From NCBI GenBank assembly GCA_947498815.1, contig CANMLU010000003.1, forward strand, positions 62,001 through 126,000: 64,000 nucleotides of DNA, given 5' to 3'. How positions within the stretch are numbered: the first letter of the stretch is position 1; each line of letters opens with the position of its first letter. The translations under genes were made by a program, and so were the position numbers. This DNA is from an uncultured Aquimarina sp. Lineage in GTDB: Bacteria; Bacteroidota; Bacteroidia; Flavobacteriales; Flavobacteriaceae. Below the pieces are notes generated by a model, which was not told the origin of the DNA, did no database searches, and was given only the letters and a program-made list of their open reading frames with translations. Positions 7,612-15,901 of the stretch are shown in pieces.

Positions 7612-9831
7612 ATGAATAATTCTAAGAAATTATCAAGGAGGAAATTTGCAAAAAAATCCGCCTTACTAGCTGCAGCAGGAGCTGTAGCACCACAATTATT
7701 AAACTCCAAAACAAAACAAAACGTTGCCAATTCTGATTATGATTATGTTATCGTAGGATCTGGTGCCGGAGGAGGACCTCTAGCTGCTAACCTTGCCCGA
7801 CACGGTTTTAAAGTTTTGGTATTGGAAGCGGGAGCCAAAGATCCAAAGACTGATAATTATAAATTACCCGCCTATCATACATTTGCATCAGAAGATGAAA
7901 ATCTCTCTTGGAACTATTTCGTGAAACATTATTCTGGAGATAGAGACCAACTGGACAGTAAATATGTTCCGGGAAAGGGAATTTTATACCCAAGAGGAGC
8001 TACTATTGGAGGATCTACAGCCAATAATGCATTAATCACTGTATATCCGCATGCTAATGATTTTGAGTATATCGCCGAAATCACTGGTGATGATTCCTGG
8101 AGAGCAGAAAACATGCGTGAATATTTTAAGCACCTGGAAAATTGCGAGTATCTGAAAAGCTGGGAAGCAAAAAGAGAAGATCATGGAACTGATGGATGGT
8201 TGCCCACTAATTATCAAAATTTAGATTTGGGCACCTTATTACAAAATATTCCTTTGGCCGGGCTAATTAAGGCAAATCTGGCTCATACCGGTAGAAACAT
8301 TTTTGATTTACTTTTTAATGAAAAATCTTTTGACGTAAATAAAAGATCTTTTGAAAGAGGTGGTGAAGGACCTGTACTTGTACCGCAAACTATGGATAAT
8401 AGAGCCTCAAGACATTCTGTAAGAGAGTATCTATTGGAGACACAGGCACAATATCCAGGAAATTTAACTATTATTACCGATGCTTTGGTAAGCAAAGTTG
8501 TGTTTAATGACCAAAAAGAAGCCATTGGCGTAGAATATATTAAGGGCGATAACCTTTATGAGGCTGATCCTTTATACAAGGGTACCGAAAACACAAAAAT
8601 CACTCAATTTGTAAAGGCTTCTAAAGAAGTTATTCTATCTGCAGGTGCATTTAATACGCCACAATTACTTCAGTTATCGGGTATTGGAGAAGCTTCTCTA
8701 TTAGAAGAAAAAGGAATAGATATAATCCAGGATCTGCCGGGAGTTGGAAGGAACTTGCAGGATCGTTATGAATTAGGACTTACCTATGAATTAAAAGGTC
8801 AATTATTAGAAGCTTGTACTTTTTCTGAAGGTGATGACCCTTGTCTTGATAATTATAATAGAAATGGTGCCGGACCATACACCAGTAATGGTGCTGTAGC
8901 TGCCAATATTATTAGAACAGATCCTAATCTACAAGATCCCGATCTTTTCAACTTTTGTTTGATCAGTGATTTTAAAGGATACTATCCAGGGTATAGTGAA
9001 ACGATAAAAGAGTCTAAAAACAAAGTAACCTGGGCTATATTAAAAGGTCATACCGAAAATACTGCCGGAGAAGTCAAAATACAAAGTGTAGATCCTACAA
9101 AAACTCCAGATATTAATTTTAAGTATTTTAATGATGGGCAAGATCTCGAAGGTTCGGATATGCAGGCTCTGGTAAAAGGAGTCGACAATATTCGTGCAAT
9201 TATGAATAACAGTAAGGTACGCAGTTCGATCAAAAAAGAAGTTTGGCCGGGACTTGAAATAGCCTCAAAACAGGAAAAACAAGATTTTATAGCCCGAGAA
9301 ACATGGGGGCACCATGCTTGTGGTACCTGTAAGATCGGAAATGGTGATACTTATGATGTATTGGATAGTAATTTCAAAGTTCGAGGAGTAAAAAACCTTC
9401 GTGTCGTAGATGCATCGGTTTTTCCAAAGATTCCAGGCTTTTTTATAGCCGTTCCAATTTATTTGATTAGTGAAAAAGCTACGGATGTAATCCTTAAAGA
9501 TGCAGGTACTACCCGAAATCAAAATCTATTACGTAGTAAAATTAATCAGTTCACTAAATCTAGAGCCGAGCAAAAAATTGATGCGATTAGTGTAAAAACG
9601 TATCCTAATCCATGTGTAAATGAAATTCATTTCGCTATGGATAGCAGCAGTTATGCAGATTCGAAGGGCACTTTACTTATTCTAGATATGAGTGGGCGCA
9701 TTGTATATAATCAATCACACTCGGATCTTAAAAAAGTGACTGTAAGCACAAATGATTTACCTTCTGGGACATATGTATATCTGATACAATCTGGAAAAGT
9801 GCAAAAGACTGGTAAATTCATGAAAAAATAA
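7612..9831 (+). CDS. GMC family FAD-dependent oxidoreductase with Tat-like leader and T9SS tail
   Basis: The 739-residue enzyme carries the FAD-binding motif VIVGSGAGGGPLAANLA (from residue 46). It also has the GMC signature around RGATIGGSTANNALI, the second signature GAFNTPQLLQLSGIG, and the C-terminal active-site region HHACGTCKIG with RVVDASVFPKIPGFF. These place it with choline, glucose or cholesterol dehydrogenase/oxidase relatives that oxidise alcohols; the substrate is unknown. The leader reads SRRKFAK (residues 8-14) followed by an alanine-rich hydrophobic run, which fits twin-arginine export of a folded flavoprotein. The C-terminus (TYPNPCVNE to KTGKFMKK) is a T9SS type A sorting domain. 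It is 114 bases downstream of the unknown three-gene set and may be separate from it. Confidence 0.9.
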   Translation: MNNSKKLSRRKFAKKSALLAAAGAVAPQLLNSKTKQNVANSDYDYVIVGSGAGGGPLAANLARHGFKVLVLEAGAKDPKTDNYKLPAYHTFASEDENLSWNYFVKHYSGDRDQLDSKYVPGKGILYPRGATIGGSTANNALITVYPHANDFEYIAEITGDDSWRAENMREYFKHLENCEYLKSWEAKREDHGTDGWLPTNYQNLDLGTLLQNIPLAGLIKANLAHTGRNIFDLLFNEKSFDVNKRSFERGGEGPVLVPQTMDNRASRHSVREYLLETQAQYPGNLTIITDALVSKVVFNDQKEAIGVEYIKGDNLYEADPLYKGTENTKITQFVKASKEVILSAGAFNTPQLLQLSGIGEASLLEEKGIDIIQDLPGVGRNLQDRYELGLTYELKGQLLEACTFSEGDDPCLDNYNRNGAGPYTSNGAVAANIIRTDPNLQDPDLFNFCLISDFKGYYPGYSETIKESKNKVTWAILKGHTENTAGEVKIQSVDPTKTPDINFKYFNDGQDLEGSDMQALVKGVDNIRAIMNNSKVRSSIKKEVWPGLEIASKQEKQDFIARETWGHHACGTCKIGNGDTYDVLDSNFKVRGVKNLRVVDASVFPKIPGFFIAVPIYLISEKATDVILKDAGTTRNQNLLRSKINQFTKSRAEQKIDAISVKTYPNPCVNEIHFAMDSSSYADSKGTLLILDMSGRIVYNQSHSDLKKVTVSTNDLPSGTYVYLIQSGKVQKTGKFMKK

Positions 9832-9854
9832 AATCCGTTTAACCTTAAACTATG

Positions 9855-9881
9855 AAAACCTGCAATAAAATTGCAGGTTTT
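9855..9881 (+). terminator. Terminator after the GMC oxidoreductase
   Basis: An 11-bp perfect stem AAAACCTGCAA / TTGCAGGTTTT has a five-base loop and a T-rich tail. Its core is shared with the tRNA-Arg terminator at 24531-24561. Confidence 0.8.
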
Positions 9882-9981
9882 GTCTTTTAACGACCATAAT
9901 TTAATACTTTTTTTCAGCTTAATGCCGAGTCAGACTTTTCATTTGATCTTTTGCAATTATACTACCTCAACAATATTATTA

Positions 9982-10467
9982 TCAGCTTCCCATTATAAAA
10001 ACCCTCTTCCATTTTGTCTTATTCATTACAAAGAATATGACACCTGCTGTCATTATTATTCCTGTTGCAATTCCTACCATTCCCAATAAAGGTGTCTCTG
10101 GCACTCTTGTTAATATTTCTGATGCAAATGCCGAGTAAAGCCCAATAACGGACCAATACATTGCGCTAAAATGTAAGTATTTCCAGTTATTGGTTGGTTT
10201 TTTAGTCCAAATAGGAATCATCCCAAATCCAAGGGCCAAAAGACTCACCAAAGTCATGTAATGAAAAATTCCCCAACCATTGAAAAGTCGATAAATCATA
10301 AATGCTGTGATTATTAAGACAGCCATACTCAGAACATAAAAATATCCCATTTGCTTATGCCTTTTGGTTCCTTTGGTCATTAACAAAACCATTGTTCCAA
10401 ATATCAAAGCAAATACAGATGATATTAAATGTATTAATCCTGTCGTATCTCCTACTAGATTTTCCAT
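9982..10467 (-). CDS. DUF2306 family membrane protein
   Basis: The 161-residue protein has four to five hydrophobic segments (about 10-30, 45-62, 70-85, 105-120, 130-150). It shows the DUF2306 pattern of a first helix followed by the basic loop TKGTKRHKQMGYFYVLSM and a later NWKYLHFSAMYWSVIGLYSAFASE. Several histidines lie at membrane borders, which in this family suggests a possible haem or redox link, but no function is established. It lies about 110 bases downstream of the HTH regulator gene on the same strand. Confidence 0.75.
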   Translation of the reverse strand: MENLVGDTTGLIHLISSVFALIFGTMVLLMTKGTKRHKQMGYFYVLSMAVLIITAFMIYRLFNGWGIFHYMTLVSLLALGFGMIPIWTKKPTNNWKYLHFSAMYWSVIGLYSAFASEILTRVPETPLLGMVGIATGIIMTAGVIFFVMNKTKWKRVFIMGS

Positions 10468-10574
10468 TGTAACTTTTATTTTATGGATCTTATTCTTTTC
10501 ACTGACTTTCGATATAACGGTTACTTATTTTATTTTTAACCAGGGTTTTTTATATATAAGGTTGACCACAGTCT

Positions 10575-10865
10575 TTATTCACCTAGATTTAGGTATTTTT
10601 TCATGTGTCCAACATACTGTTCAAATGCTTTTTTTCCTTTTTTTGTGAGGCTACAAAAAGTTTTTGGGTAGTTATTCTCAAAAGTCTTATCTATTTGGAT
10701 GTAGCCAGCCTCTTTTAATTTTTTCAATTGATGACTCAAGTTGCCTTGTGTTGTTTGTGTTTGTTCTTTTAAAAAATTAAAGTCCGCTTTTTGAACTTTG
10801 ATCAAAATAGAAACAACAGCCAAACGTACTTGTTGGTTTAAAACTGAATCCAAATTATCGTACAT
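10575..10865 (-). CDS. Winged-helix transcriptional regulator (HTH_34 type)
   Basis: This 96-residue protein is a single winged helix-turn-helix domain: LNQQVRLAVVSILI, then the recognition helix TTQGNLSHQLKKLKEAGYI and a wing ending in LTKKGKKAFEQYV. It matches the short ArsR/MarR-like HTH_34 regulators common in Bacteroidota. It starts two bases after the stop codon of the membrane protein gene upstream, so both are read from one promoter. That promoter holds a 15-bp palindrome between its -33 and -7 boxes, which makes self-repression likely. No cysteine or metal site is obvious; the effector is unknown. Confidence 0.83.
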   Translation of the reverse strand: MYDNLDSVLNQQVRLAVVSILIKVQKADFNFLKEQTQTTQGNLSHQLKKLKEAGYIQIDKTFENNYPKTFCSLTKKGKKAFEQYVGHMKKYLNLGE

Positions 10866-10867
10866 GA

Positions 10868-11440
10868 CTATTTAGATTTTTTTAGTAAATAAGCTGGAAT
10901 TAAATACCCGGTTACTACTGCAATTGCATTAATTAGTAGCGAATATGAACTTCCTACATATAAGGAAATAATAGTAAATACAAAAAGTAGTAATCCTCCA
11001 AATGTAAGGGGTTTGAATTTCATAGTCAATCCAGAAACAAGAGTTCCAATAGCGGCCAATAAAAGAACAAAAATAGTCGGATCTATTCTCAATGAAAGTG
11101 AAATAAAAACAGAAACAATAAACGATATCCCCAATACAATCCATAAGTATTTTAGGAATATTTCGATGTATGTTTCATACTGCTTTGTTCTTTCCTTCTT
11201 TATTGAATAGGTAATACTAGCAATCCAACCTATTGGGATTAATATAAGCCAAGGTAGATAATCTTGTTTAAAGCTTGTGAAATTAATCAACAAATAATGG
11301 CTAAGTGAAGCTACCGTAATAATCCACCCCCAAAGTATATAATAAAAACTTTGGTCTTTAATATTTTCTTTGGTTTTGTTGATTGCATCCGCAATGATAT
11401 TCAGACTTTCTGTTGGATTAAGTTGTTCTGTATTTTCCAT
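10868..11440 (-). CDS. Membrane protein co-transcribed with HTH_34 regulator
   Basis: The 190-residue protein has a soluble N-terminal helix of about 35 residues, then five hydrophobic segments (about 32-52, 63-80, 92-112, 116-136 and 140-185) and a lysine-rich end. I do not recognise a named family. The gene pair of a small winged-helix regulator following a multi-pass membrane protein is common in Flavobacteriaceae, and the membrane partner may sense or export the regulator's signal. The ATG at 11440 sits about 26 bases after the predicted transcription start. Confidence 0.75.
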   Translation of the reverse strand: MENTEQLNPTESLNIIADAINKTKENIKDQSFYYILWGWIITVASLSHYLLINFTSFKQDYLPWLILIPIGWIASITYSIKKERTKQYETYIEIFLKYLWIVLGISFIVSVFISLSLRIDPTIFVLLLAAIGTLVSGLTMKFKPLTFGGLLLFVFTIISLYVGSSYSLLINAIAVVTGYLIPAYLLKKSK

Positions 11441-11472
11441 AATTTATGGTATTAAAAAAGCAAACTACTTTG

Positions 11473-11504
11473 CAAAAGTAATATAGTTTGTATTACAAAC
11501 CAAA
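11473..11504 (-). promoter_or_regulatory. Bacteroidota promoter with palindromic operator for the HTH_34 operon
   Basis: On the minus strand the sequence reads TTTG (11504-11501), exactly 20 bases, then TACTTTTG (11480-11473), a full match to the TTTG-N19-21-TAnnTTTG promoter. The spacer contains the perfect dyad GTTTGTATTACAAAC (11486-11500, 7+1+7). A regulator bound there would block polymerase. The encoded HTH protein is the obvious candidate. Confidence 0.75.
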
Positions 11505-11582
11505 TGATTTTCAATTAATTATTAAACATTTGGCTACTAGATAACCATTGTTACTATGTATTACACACCTTGTTTTCTGTGT

Positions 11583-11723
11583 TTAATTATTTGTGCGCTT
11601 AACCATTGAAAGCATTAATCCGCTTAAAGACACTATAACAGTGATTAAGTCAATCATCATTACTTTCTCTAGGCCCGCATTAATTCTGTTTATTAAGAAG
11701 TAGGGTATTACAAATGAAATCAT
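11583..11723 (-). pseudogene. Short membrane ORF, possibly remnant of a permease-like gene
   Basis: A 46-residue frame beginning MISFVIPYFLINRINAG contains a clear membrane helix (MMIDLITVIVSLSGLMLSM) and ends KRTNN-stop. The frame stays open for 11 codons upstream of the ATG, reading YPISVTVGSIG in a membrane-like style, until a TAG. It could be a very small membrane protein or the C-terminal relic of a larger one. It shares this 357-base gap (11441-11797) with the HTH operon promoter; nothing else is evident there. Confidence 0.3.
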
Positions 11724-11797
11724 ACCTATCGACCCAACAGTTACAGAAATCGGGTACTATTTTTAACAAACTAGACTATTGTATACAACGCCAAATA

Positions 11798-12361
11798 CTA
11801 ATTATGAGATATCATATTAGCAAAAGAATCTCTTGTACTACCAGTAGTTATGGTAATAGAAGCATTTCCATCAGTATTAGTTCTCAGCGTTATTATATCC
11901 GTTAAAAACCTCGTTGTAGCAAGGTGGTACTCATCTTTTGTATCTTTAGTAAATTCAAGATCATCTGTCCAATAACTCATAAAAAAGTCAATGATTAAAT
12001 CTTTATTACCTTCAAAAACCACTTTGGTACTGATTCGTTTTCCTGTTGGTAGCTGATCATAATACAATTTATACGAGATTTTTCTCTTTTTTAAATTGCC
12101 AGGAGCATTACTTTGGTGTATCCACTGTTGACAATTCGTTCCGCACGCTACATATTTCGCCTCCCATTTCGTTTTAGCCTGAATAAAAGGTTGCACCATC
12201 TCTGTGATGCCATATGCATAATCTATCTGTTCGCTGGTAGTACTAGTTAGTAACCACTGCTTATCGTGTGCAGCAGCAGCAGCGATATCCTCTTTCGAGT
12301 AATTCGTTTGTGCTAAAAAAGTAAGAGGAAATAAAAGTAAAAGAAGTAAAAGTTTTTTCAT
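11798..12361 (-). CDS. Secreted protein of unknown function
   Basis: The 187-residue product begins with a strong signal peptide (MKKLLLLLLLFPLTFLAQ, cleavage near residue 17-18). The mature part is about 170 residues of mixed alpha/beta character with two cysteines (in ACGTNCQQW), which could form a disulfide. There is no lipobox, T9SS tail or recognisable domain. The ordered segments KISYKLYYDQLPTGKRIS and LIIDFFMSYWTDDLEF look like a folded domain rather than random ORF. The gene stands alone; 170 bases separate it from the SRPBCC gene upstream. Confidence 0.65.
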   Translation of the reverse strand: MKKLLLLLLLFPLTFLAQTNYSKEDIAAAAAHDKQWLLTSTTSEQIDYAYGITEMVQPFIQAKTKWEAKYVACGTNCQQWIHQSNAPGNLKKRKISYKLYYDQLPTGKRISTKVVFEGNKDLIIDFFMSYWTDDLEFTKDTKDEYHLATTRFLTDIITLRTNTDGNASITITTGSTRDSFANMISHN

Positions 12362-12532
12362 AAGCTATTGATTTATAAAATATTAATCACTTCAATTTAC
12401 GGATTTTTTTAAAATTTCGGCCATGAATTATAAGGAAATATCCTTTTTTTATCCGCTATTTGTTAATAAACTTATTCCCTCAAGTATGGTTAATTCTGAA
12501 GGGAAAATCCGAAATAATAAACTATATACATG

Positions 12533-12973
12533 TTAGCCGCAGTTATTCTTCACCTTTTCCAATGCTTTTGGAAATGTGATTGTCATAAATTCCAGATGTT
12601 GATCGAGGACATCTATTTCAACGGTAAGTGTATTACTATCTATTCCCTCAGTAAGCGTATAAATTTCTGTGGTTCCTGACCAGGTTTTTGTTTCCTCATC
12701 AATGGGTTGTTCCTTTCCCTCTACCACATTTCCGATATGCTTAAACATCATAATTTTATTCGGAATGTGTGTTTCGATGATACTATAGATACCTCTTTGA
12801 TCTGGAGAAAGGAATAACACTGTACTACCTTCTTTCCAATTATCGGTAACGACATAAGAGCCTTCAAAGAATACGCTGGCCCAATCTCGATATGAGCCCT
12901 CGTCCCAGAGCGCTTTCCAAATCTTGGTTTTTTCAGCCTTAATATCAATTGAAAATTGTAATCTATTGATCAT
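12533..12973 (-). CDS. SRPBCC (START/Bet v1-like, AHSA1-type) domain protein
   Basis: The 146-residue protein is a single SRPBCC domain. It starts INRLQFSIDIKAEKTKIWKALWDEGSYRDWASVF, the standard first strand and helix pair, continues with GSTVLFLSPD and GIYSIIETHIPNKIMMFKHIG, and ends in the long C-terminal helix. These proteins bind small hydrophobic ligands in a helix-grip cavity; the ligand is not predictable. Its start overlaps the end of the upstream 78-residue gene by 11 bases, so the two are translationally coupled. Confidence 0.82.
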   Translation of the reverse strand: MINRLQFSIDIKAEKTKIWKALWDEGSYRDWASVFFEGSYVVTDNWKEGSTVLFLSPDQRGIYSIIETHIPNKIMMFKHIGNVVEGKEQPIDEETKTWSGTTEIYTLTEGIDSNTLTVEIDVLDQHLEFMTITFPKALEKVKNNCG

Positions 12974-13199
12974 TATTTTGTTTTTTAAACCATTTTATTT
13001 GAGATTCAATTCTATGCAGTATTTCTTCATCTGAATCACCATAAATATCTCGAAGTTGATATTTTGGGTTCATCAAATCTTCTTCTTTAAGGAATTCATT
13101 AATTTTAAGATTAAAAATAGCTTGGCCAAATCTCTGATCAGGGTTTTCATTAAGGAATGCAGAAATATACTCCACGATCTTCTTATGTTTCTTTTTCAT
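12963..13199 (-). CDS. Small conserved-looking hypothetical protein coupled to SRPBCC gene
   Basis: I chose the ATG at 13199 (MKKKHKKIVEYISAFLNENPDQRFG), giving 78 residues; the longer frame from 13340 reads through the palindromic upstream region and looks non-coding. The protein is charged and mostly helical, with the pattern ENPDQRFGQAIFNLKINEF that I have seen in short Bacteroidota proteins of unknown role. It ends inside the start of the SRPBCC gene. A 10-bp inverted repeat lies 17 bases upstream of its start and may control the pair. Confidence 0.65.
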   Translation of the reverse strand: MKKKHKKIVEYISAFLNENPDQRFGQAIFNLKINEFLKEEDLMNPKYQLRDIYGDSDEEILHRIESQIKWFKKQNNDQ

Positions 13200-13216
13200 T
13201 TTCTGGCAATTATAGC

Positions 13217-13242
13217 TACCAATTGGATATACCCAATTGGTA
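13217..13242. repeat. 10-bp perfect inverted repeat, likely operator of the 78-residue/SRPBCC pair
   Basis: TACCAATTGG (13217-13226) and CCAATTGGTA (13233-13242) form a perfect dyad with a six-base spacer; each arm also contains the palindrome CCAATTGG. It is placed just upstream of the start codon at 13199, a position suited to an operator or a translation-blocking hairpin. Confidence 0.55.
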
Positions 13243-13775
13243 TATTTCGTAAATAAAAGTAATGATTCCGAACAAAAAAGCCATATAAAGTTGTTTGGTG
13301 ATGGACAATATTGCCCAAAAAGTGATCGCGAAAGAATCAACTAGTGTTGTCTAACTGCAAATACAAAAGAGCATAAAGCCTTAGGGATAGAGTATTAAAA
13401 GAATAGTTTCTGAAAATATCGGTTTATGTAGAATTGCTTTTCTGCATAGAACGATTAAGTATGGTTACTCGCTTTGCTCTATTTCAAATTGCCAGTTTGT
13501 GTAGTTTCATGAATTATACTCATCGGGGCTTAATACTATGGTTATTTATGGTATCTTTAGTGTCGGATTATTTATCCGTTGATATTATCATACATGCAGG
13601 TTCTAGTCTTGGGAACCTAAAAGGTCACTTTCTCTCTGTCCTTTCTGATTATTGATGCGCTATATCACTTAATGACTGATTTTTAATAAGTAACCATTTA
13701 TAACAATCCTATTAAGACGTCTTACTTATTTCATTAATAGGGGTTGTCGCTTTTAATTGTAAAAAGAAAAATTAT
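13243..13775. other. Gene-free stretch before the carboxyethylornithine-synthase-like gene
   Basis: No convincing gene is present. A 73-codon open frame on the plus strand (13434-13655) has no family-like features and is rejected. Near the right end, CCTATTAA (13708-13715) and TTAATAGG (13734-13741) form an inverted repeat whose flanks are partly complementary too (ACAAT / GTTGT); it lies 35 bases before the next start codon. Confidence 0.5.
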
Positions 13776-14936
13776 ATGACTTTATCAAAAATTGGTGTTA
13801 TTGGAACTTCAAATAAAGAAGATGAAAGACGAGTTCCTATTCATCCAGAGCACTTAAAAAGACTTCCAGAAAACATTCGTAGACAGCTCATTTTTGAAAA
13901 GGGATATGGAATCCCTTTCAATATTGAAGATGAAGAAATAGCTGATCAAACGGGGGGAATAGCTACACGAAATGAAATATTATCGAATATTGGATCTGCT
14001 ATTATAGCTAAACCTGTATTATCTGATCTTGAAAAGTTGAAAGTAGGTGGTGTTCTTTGGGGTTATCCTCACTGTGCTCAACAAATGGAGATTACGCAAA
14101 CGGCTATAGATAGAAAACTGACCTTAATAGCCTTTGAAGATATGTTTGTCTGGAAACCAAATGGAGAAATGGGCAGACATACTTTCTATAAGAACAATGA
14201 AATGGCAGGTTACTGTGCTGTGATACACGCTTTGCAACTCAAAGGGATAGATGGACACTATGGGAATCAAAGAAAAGTGATTATATTTAGTTTTGGTGCC
14301 GTCAGCCGGGGAGCAATTTATGCATTAAAAGCTCATGGCTTTAGAGACATCACCGTCTGTATTCAAAGACCTGATCATGAGGTTAGAGAAGAGATACTGG
14401 ATGTAGATTATGTTCGAATTGTAAAAAACGGAATAAATGATGAATCTCGATTACTTATAGTAGAACATGACGGATCAGAAAAACCGTTATTAGATTTGAT
14501 AAGTGAATCCGAAATCATAATTAATGGTACTTTTCAAGATCCAAATAATCCTATCAATTTTGTAATTGCTGAAGAAAAATCTAGGTTAAAACCAGGTACA
14601 TTAATCATCGATGTTAGTTGCGATGAAGGGATGGGTTTTTATTTTGCTACCCCAACCAGTTTTAAAAACCCAATTATAGCAGTAGATAGTATTGATTACT
14701 ATGCAGTGGATCATACTCCTAGTTATTTTTGGGAAAGTGCTTCAAGATCAATTTCTGCCGCATTGATTGTACATTTAAGATCAGTGCTCGAAGGTCGAGC
14801 GGGTTGGTTAGCAAATACTACTATCAAAAATGCGATAAATATAGATGAGGGGGTCGTAGTAAAAGAAGCTATTCTTAGGTTCCAGAACCGTCTAGAGGCT
14901 TATCCACATTCAGTGAAATTAAGTAAGGTAGAATAG
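13776..14936 (+). CDS. N5-(carboxyethyl)ornithine synthase-like / alanine dehydrogenase-PNT family oxidoreductase
   Basis: The 386-residue protein starts IGVIGTSNKEDERRVPIHPEHLKRLP, the N-terminal pattern of the alanine dehydrogenase/transhydrogenase fold (ERRVP is the substrate-binding region). A central NAD(P)-binding segment reads KVIIFSFGAVSRGAIYALKAHGF. The FEKGYGIPFNIEDEEIADQTGG stretch and the overall length fit N5-(carboxyethyl)ornithine synthase, which joins pyruvate to ornithine or lysine side chains with NADPH. Alanine or saccharopine dehydrogenase-type activity remains possible. The gene is isolated, and nothing in the surroundings names its substrate. Confidence 0.65.
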   Translation: MTLSKIGVIGTSNKEDERRVPIHPEHLKRLPENIRRQLIFEKGYGIPFNIEDEEIADQTGGIATRNEILSNIGSAIIAKPVLSDLEKLKVGGVLWGYPHCAQQMEITQTAIDRKLTLIAFEDMFVWKPNGEMGRHTFYKNNEMAGYCAVIHALQLKGIDGHYGNQRKVIIFSFGAVSRGAIYALKAHGFRDITVCIQRPDHEVREEILDVDYVRIVKNGINDESRLLIVEHDGSEKPLLDLISESEIIINGTFQDPNNPINFVIAEEKSRLKPGTLIIDVSCDEGMGFYFATPTSFKNPIIAVDSIDYYAVDHTPSYFWESASRSISAALIVHLRSVLEGRAGWLANTTIKNAINIDEGVVVKEAILRFQNRLEAYPHSVKLSKVE

Positions 14937-15142
14937 AATATTGTTATTGTAGAGAACTGTTATACAAACCTAATTGAGCCCATATCGCGCACAAAAAAGC
15001 AATACTAGTTAAAAAGGCCAGAAGAAATTATGGAGCATCACGCTTTAACAACAGCTTGCTAAAACTATAGCGATAGAAAACATTCTAATCTTTTTATAAC
15101 TTTTGGAAGAAACTAAAAATAACATATTAACTAACAAACATC

Positions 15143-15901
15143 TTAATTCTTTTTAGCTTTTGTGACACGCCTCTTTTTATTTTTTACAAAAATTAATTTA
15201 TGTCTACTTTTCGGGGTTTCTCTATGTTCAATCTCAAACCTATCAGTGGACTTTATTAATGGTGTTAGTTTTTCAAATCCATAATTCCTCGAGTCAAAAT
15301 TGGGCTGCTTTTTCTGTATTAAACTTCCAACATCTCCAAGAAAGGCCCAACCATCATCATCTGATAAGTCATTAATGGTTGTTCGAATAAGGTTTATTTC
15401 TTTTTCGGTTATCTTATCAATAGTAGGCTCTGTAGATTCTTTATTGTCGGCTTTTTCTTCTGTTTGTTTCTTTAAGATCTCTATATAAATAAATTTATCA
15501 CAGGCAACAATAAACGGATTAGGGGTCTTCTTTTCTCCTATTCCTATTACTTGCATACCCGCTTCTCTTAGTCTAGTAGCTAATCGCGTAAAATCACTGT
15601 CACTAGAAACAAGACAAAAACCATTCACTTTGTTACTGTACAATATATCCATTGCGTCAATGATCATAGCAGAGTCGGTAGCGTTCTTACCAGTTGTATA
15701 ACCATATTGTTGAATAGGTGTTATAGCATTTTCTAAAAGCAAATTCTTCCATTTATTCAAACCTGGTCTCGTCCAGTCACCGTAAATTCTTTTTATAGTT
15801 GGATTACCATATTTGGCAATTTCTTCCATCATCTCCTTTACATTAGCAGATGGTATATTATCGCCATCTATGAGGACAGCCATGTTTATGTTTAGATTCA
15901 T
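15143..15901 (-). CDS. NYN-domain RNase with C-terminal OST-HTH/LOTUS domain
   Basis: The 252-residue protein has an N-terminal NYN (PIN-like, LabA/DUF88) domain: MAVLIDGDNIPSANVKEMMEE with the first catalytic aspartates, DSAMIIDAMDILYS, and VSSDSDFTRLATRLREAGMQVIGIG with the third acidic cluster. After a charged linker (about residues 145-170), residues 175-240 form an OST-HTH/LOTUS-type winged domain (GWAFLGDVGSLIQKKQPNFDSRNYGFEKLTPLI) that binds RNA, followed by a lysine-rich tail. The combination predicts a metal-dependent ribonuclease guided by an RNA-binding module. Its neighbour on the right, in the other direction, is a cold-shock protein. Confidence 0.85.
   Translation of the reverse strand: MNLNINMAVLIDGDNIPSANVKEMMEEIAKYGNPTIKRIYGDWTRPGLNKWKNLLLENAITPIQQYGYTTGKNATDSAMIIDAMDILYSNKVNGFCLVSSDSDFTRLATRLREAGMQVIGIGEKKTPNPFIVACDKFIYIEILKKQTEEKADNKESTEPTIDKITEKEINLIRTTINDLSDDDGWAFLGDVGSLIQKKQPNFDSRNYGFEKLTPLIKSTDRFEIEHRETPKSRHKLIFVKNKKRRVTKAKKN

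Noticed and set aside
11760-11800. Integron-like or attC-type site around ACAACGCC
   Set aside because: A short match to recombination-core-like sequence with no paired core, no hairpin of the right form and no integrase.
13434-13655. 73-codon plus-strand open frame
   Set aside because: No family-like motif, odd amino-acid mix, and no promoter or terminator around it; it looks like chance.
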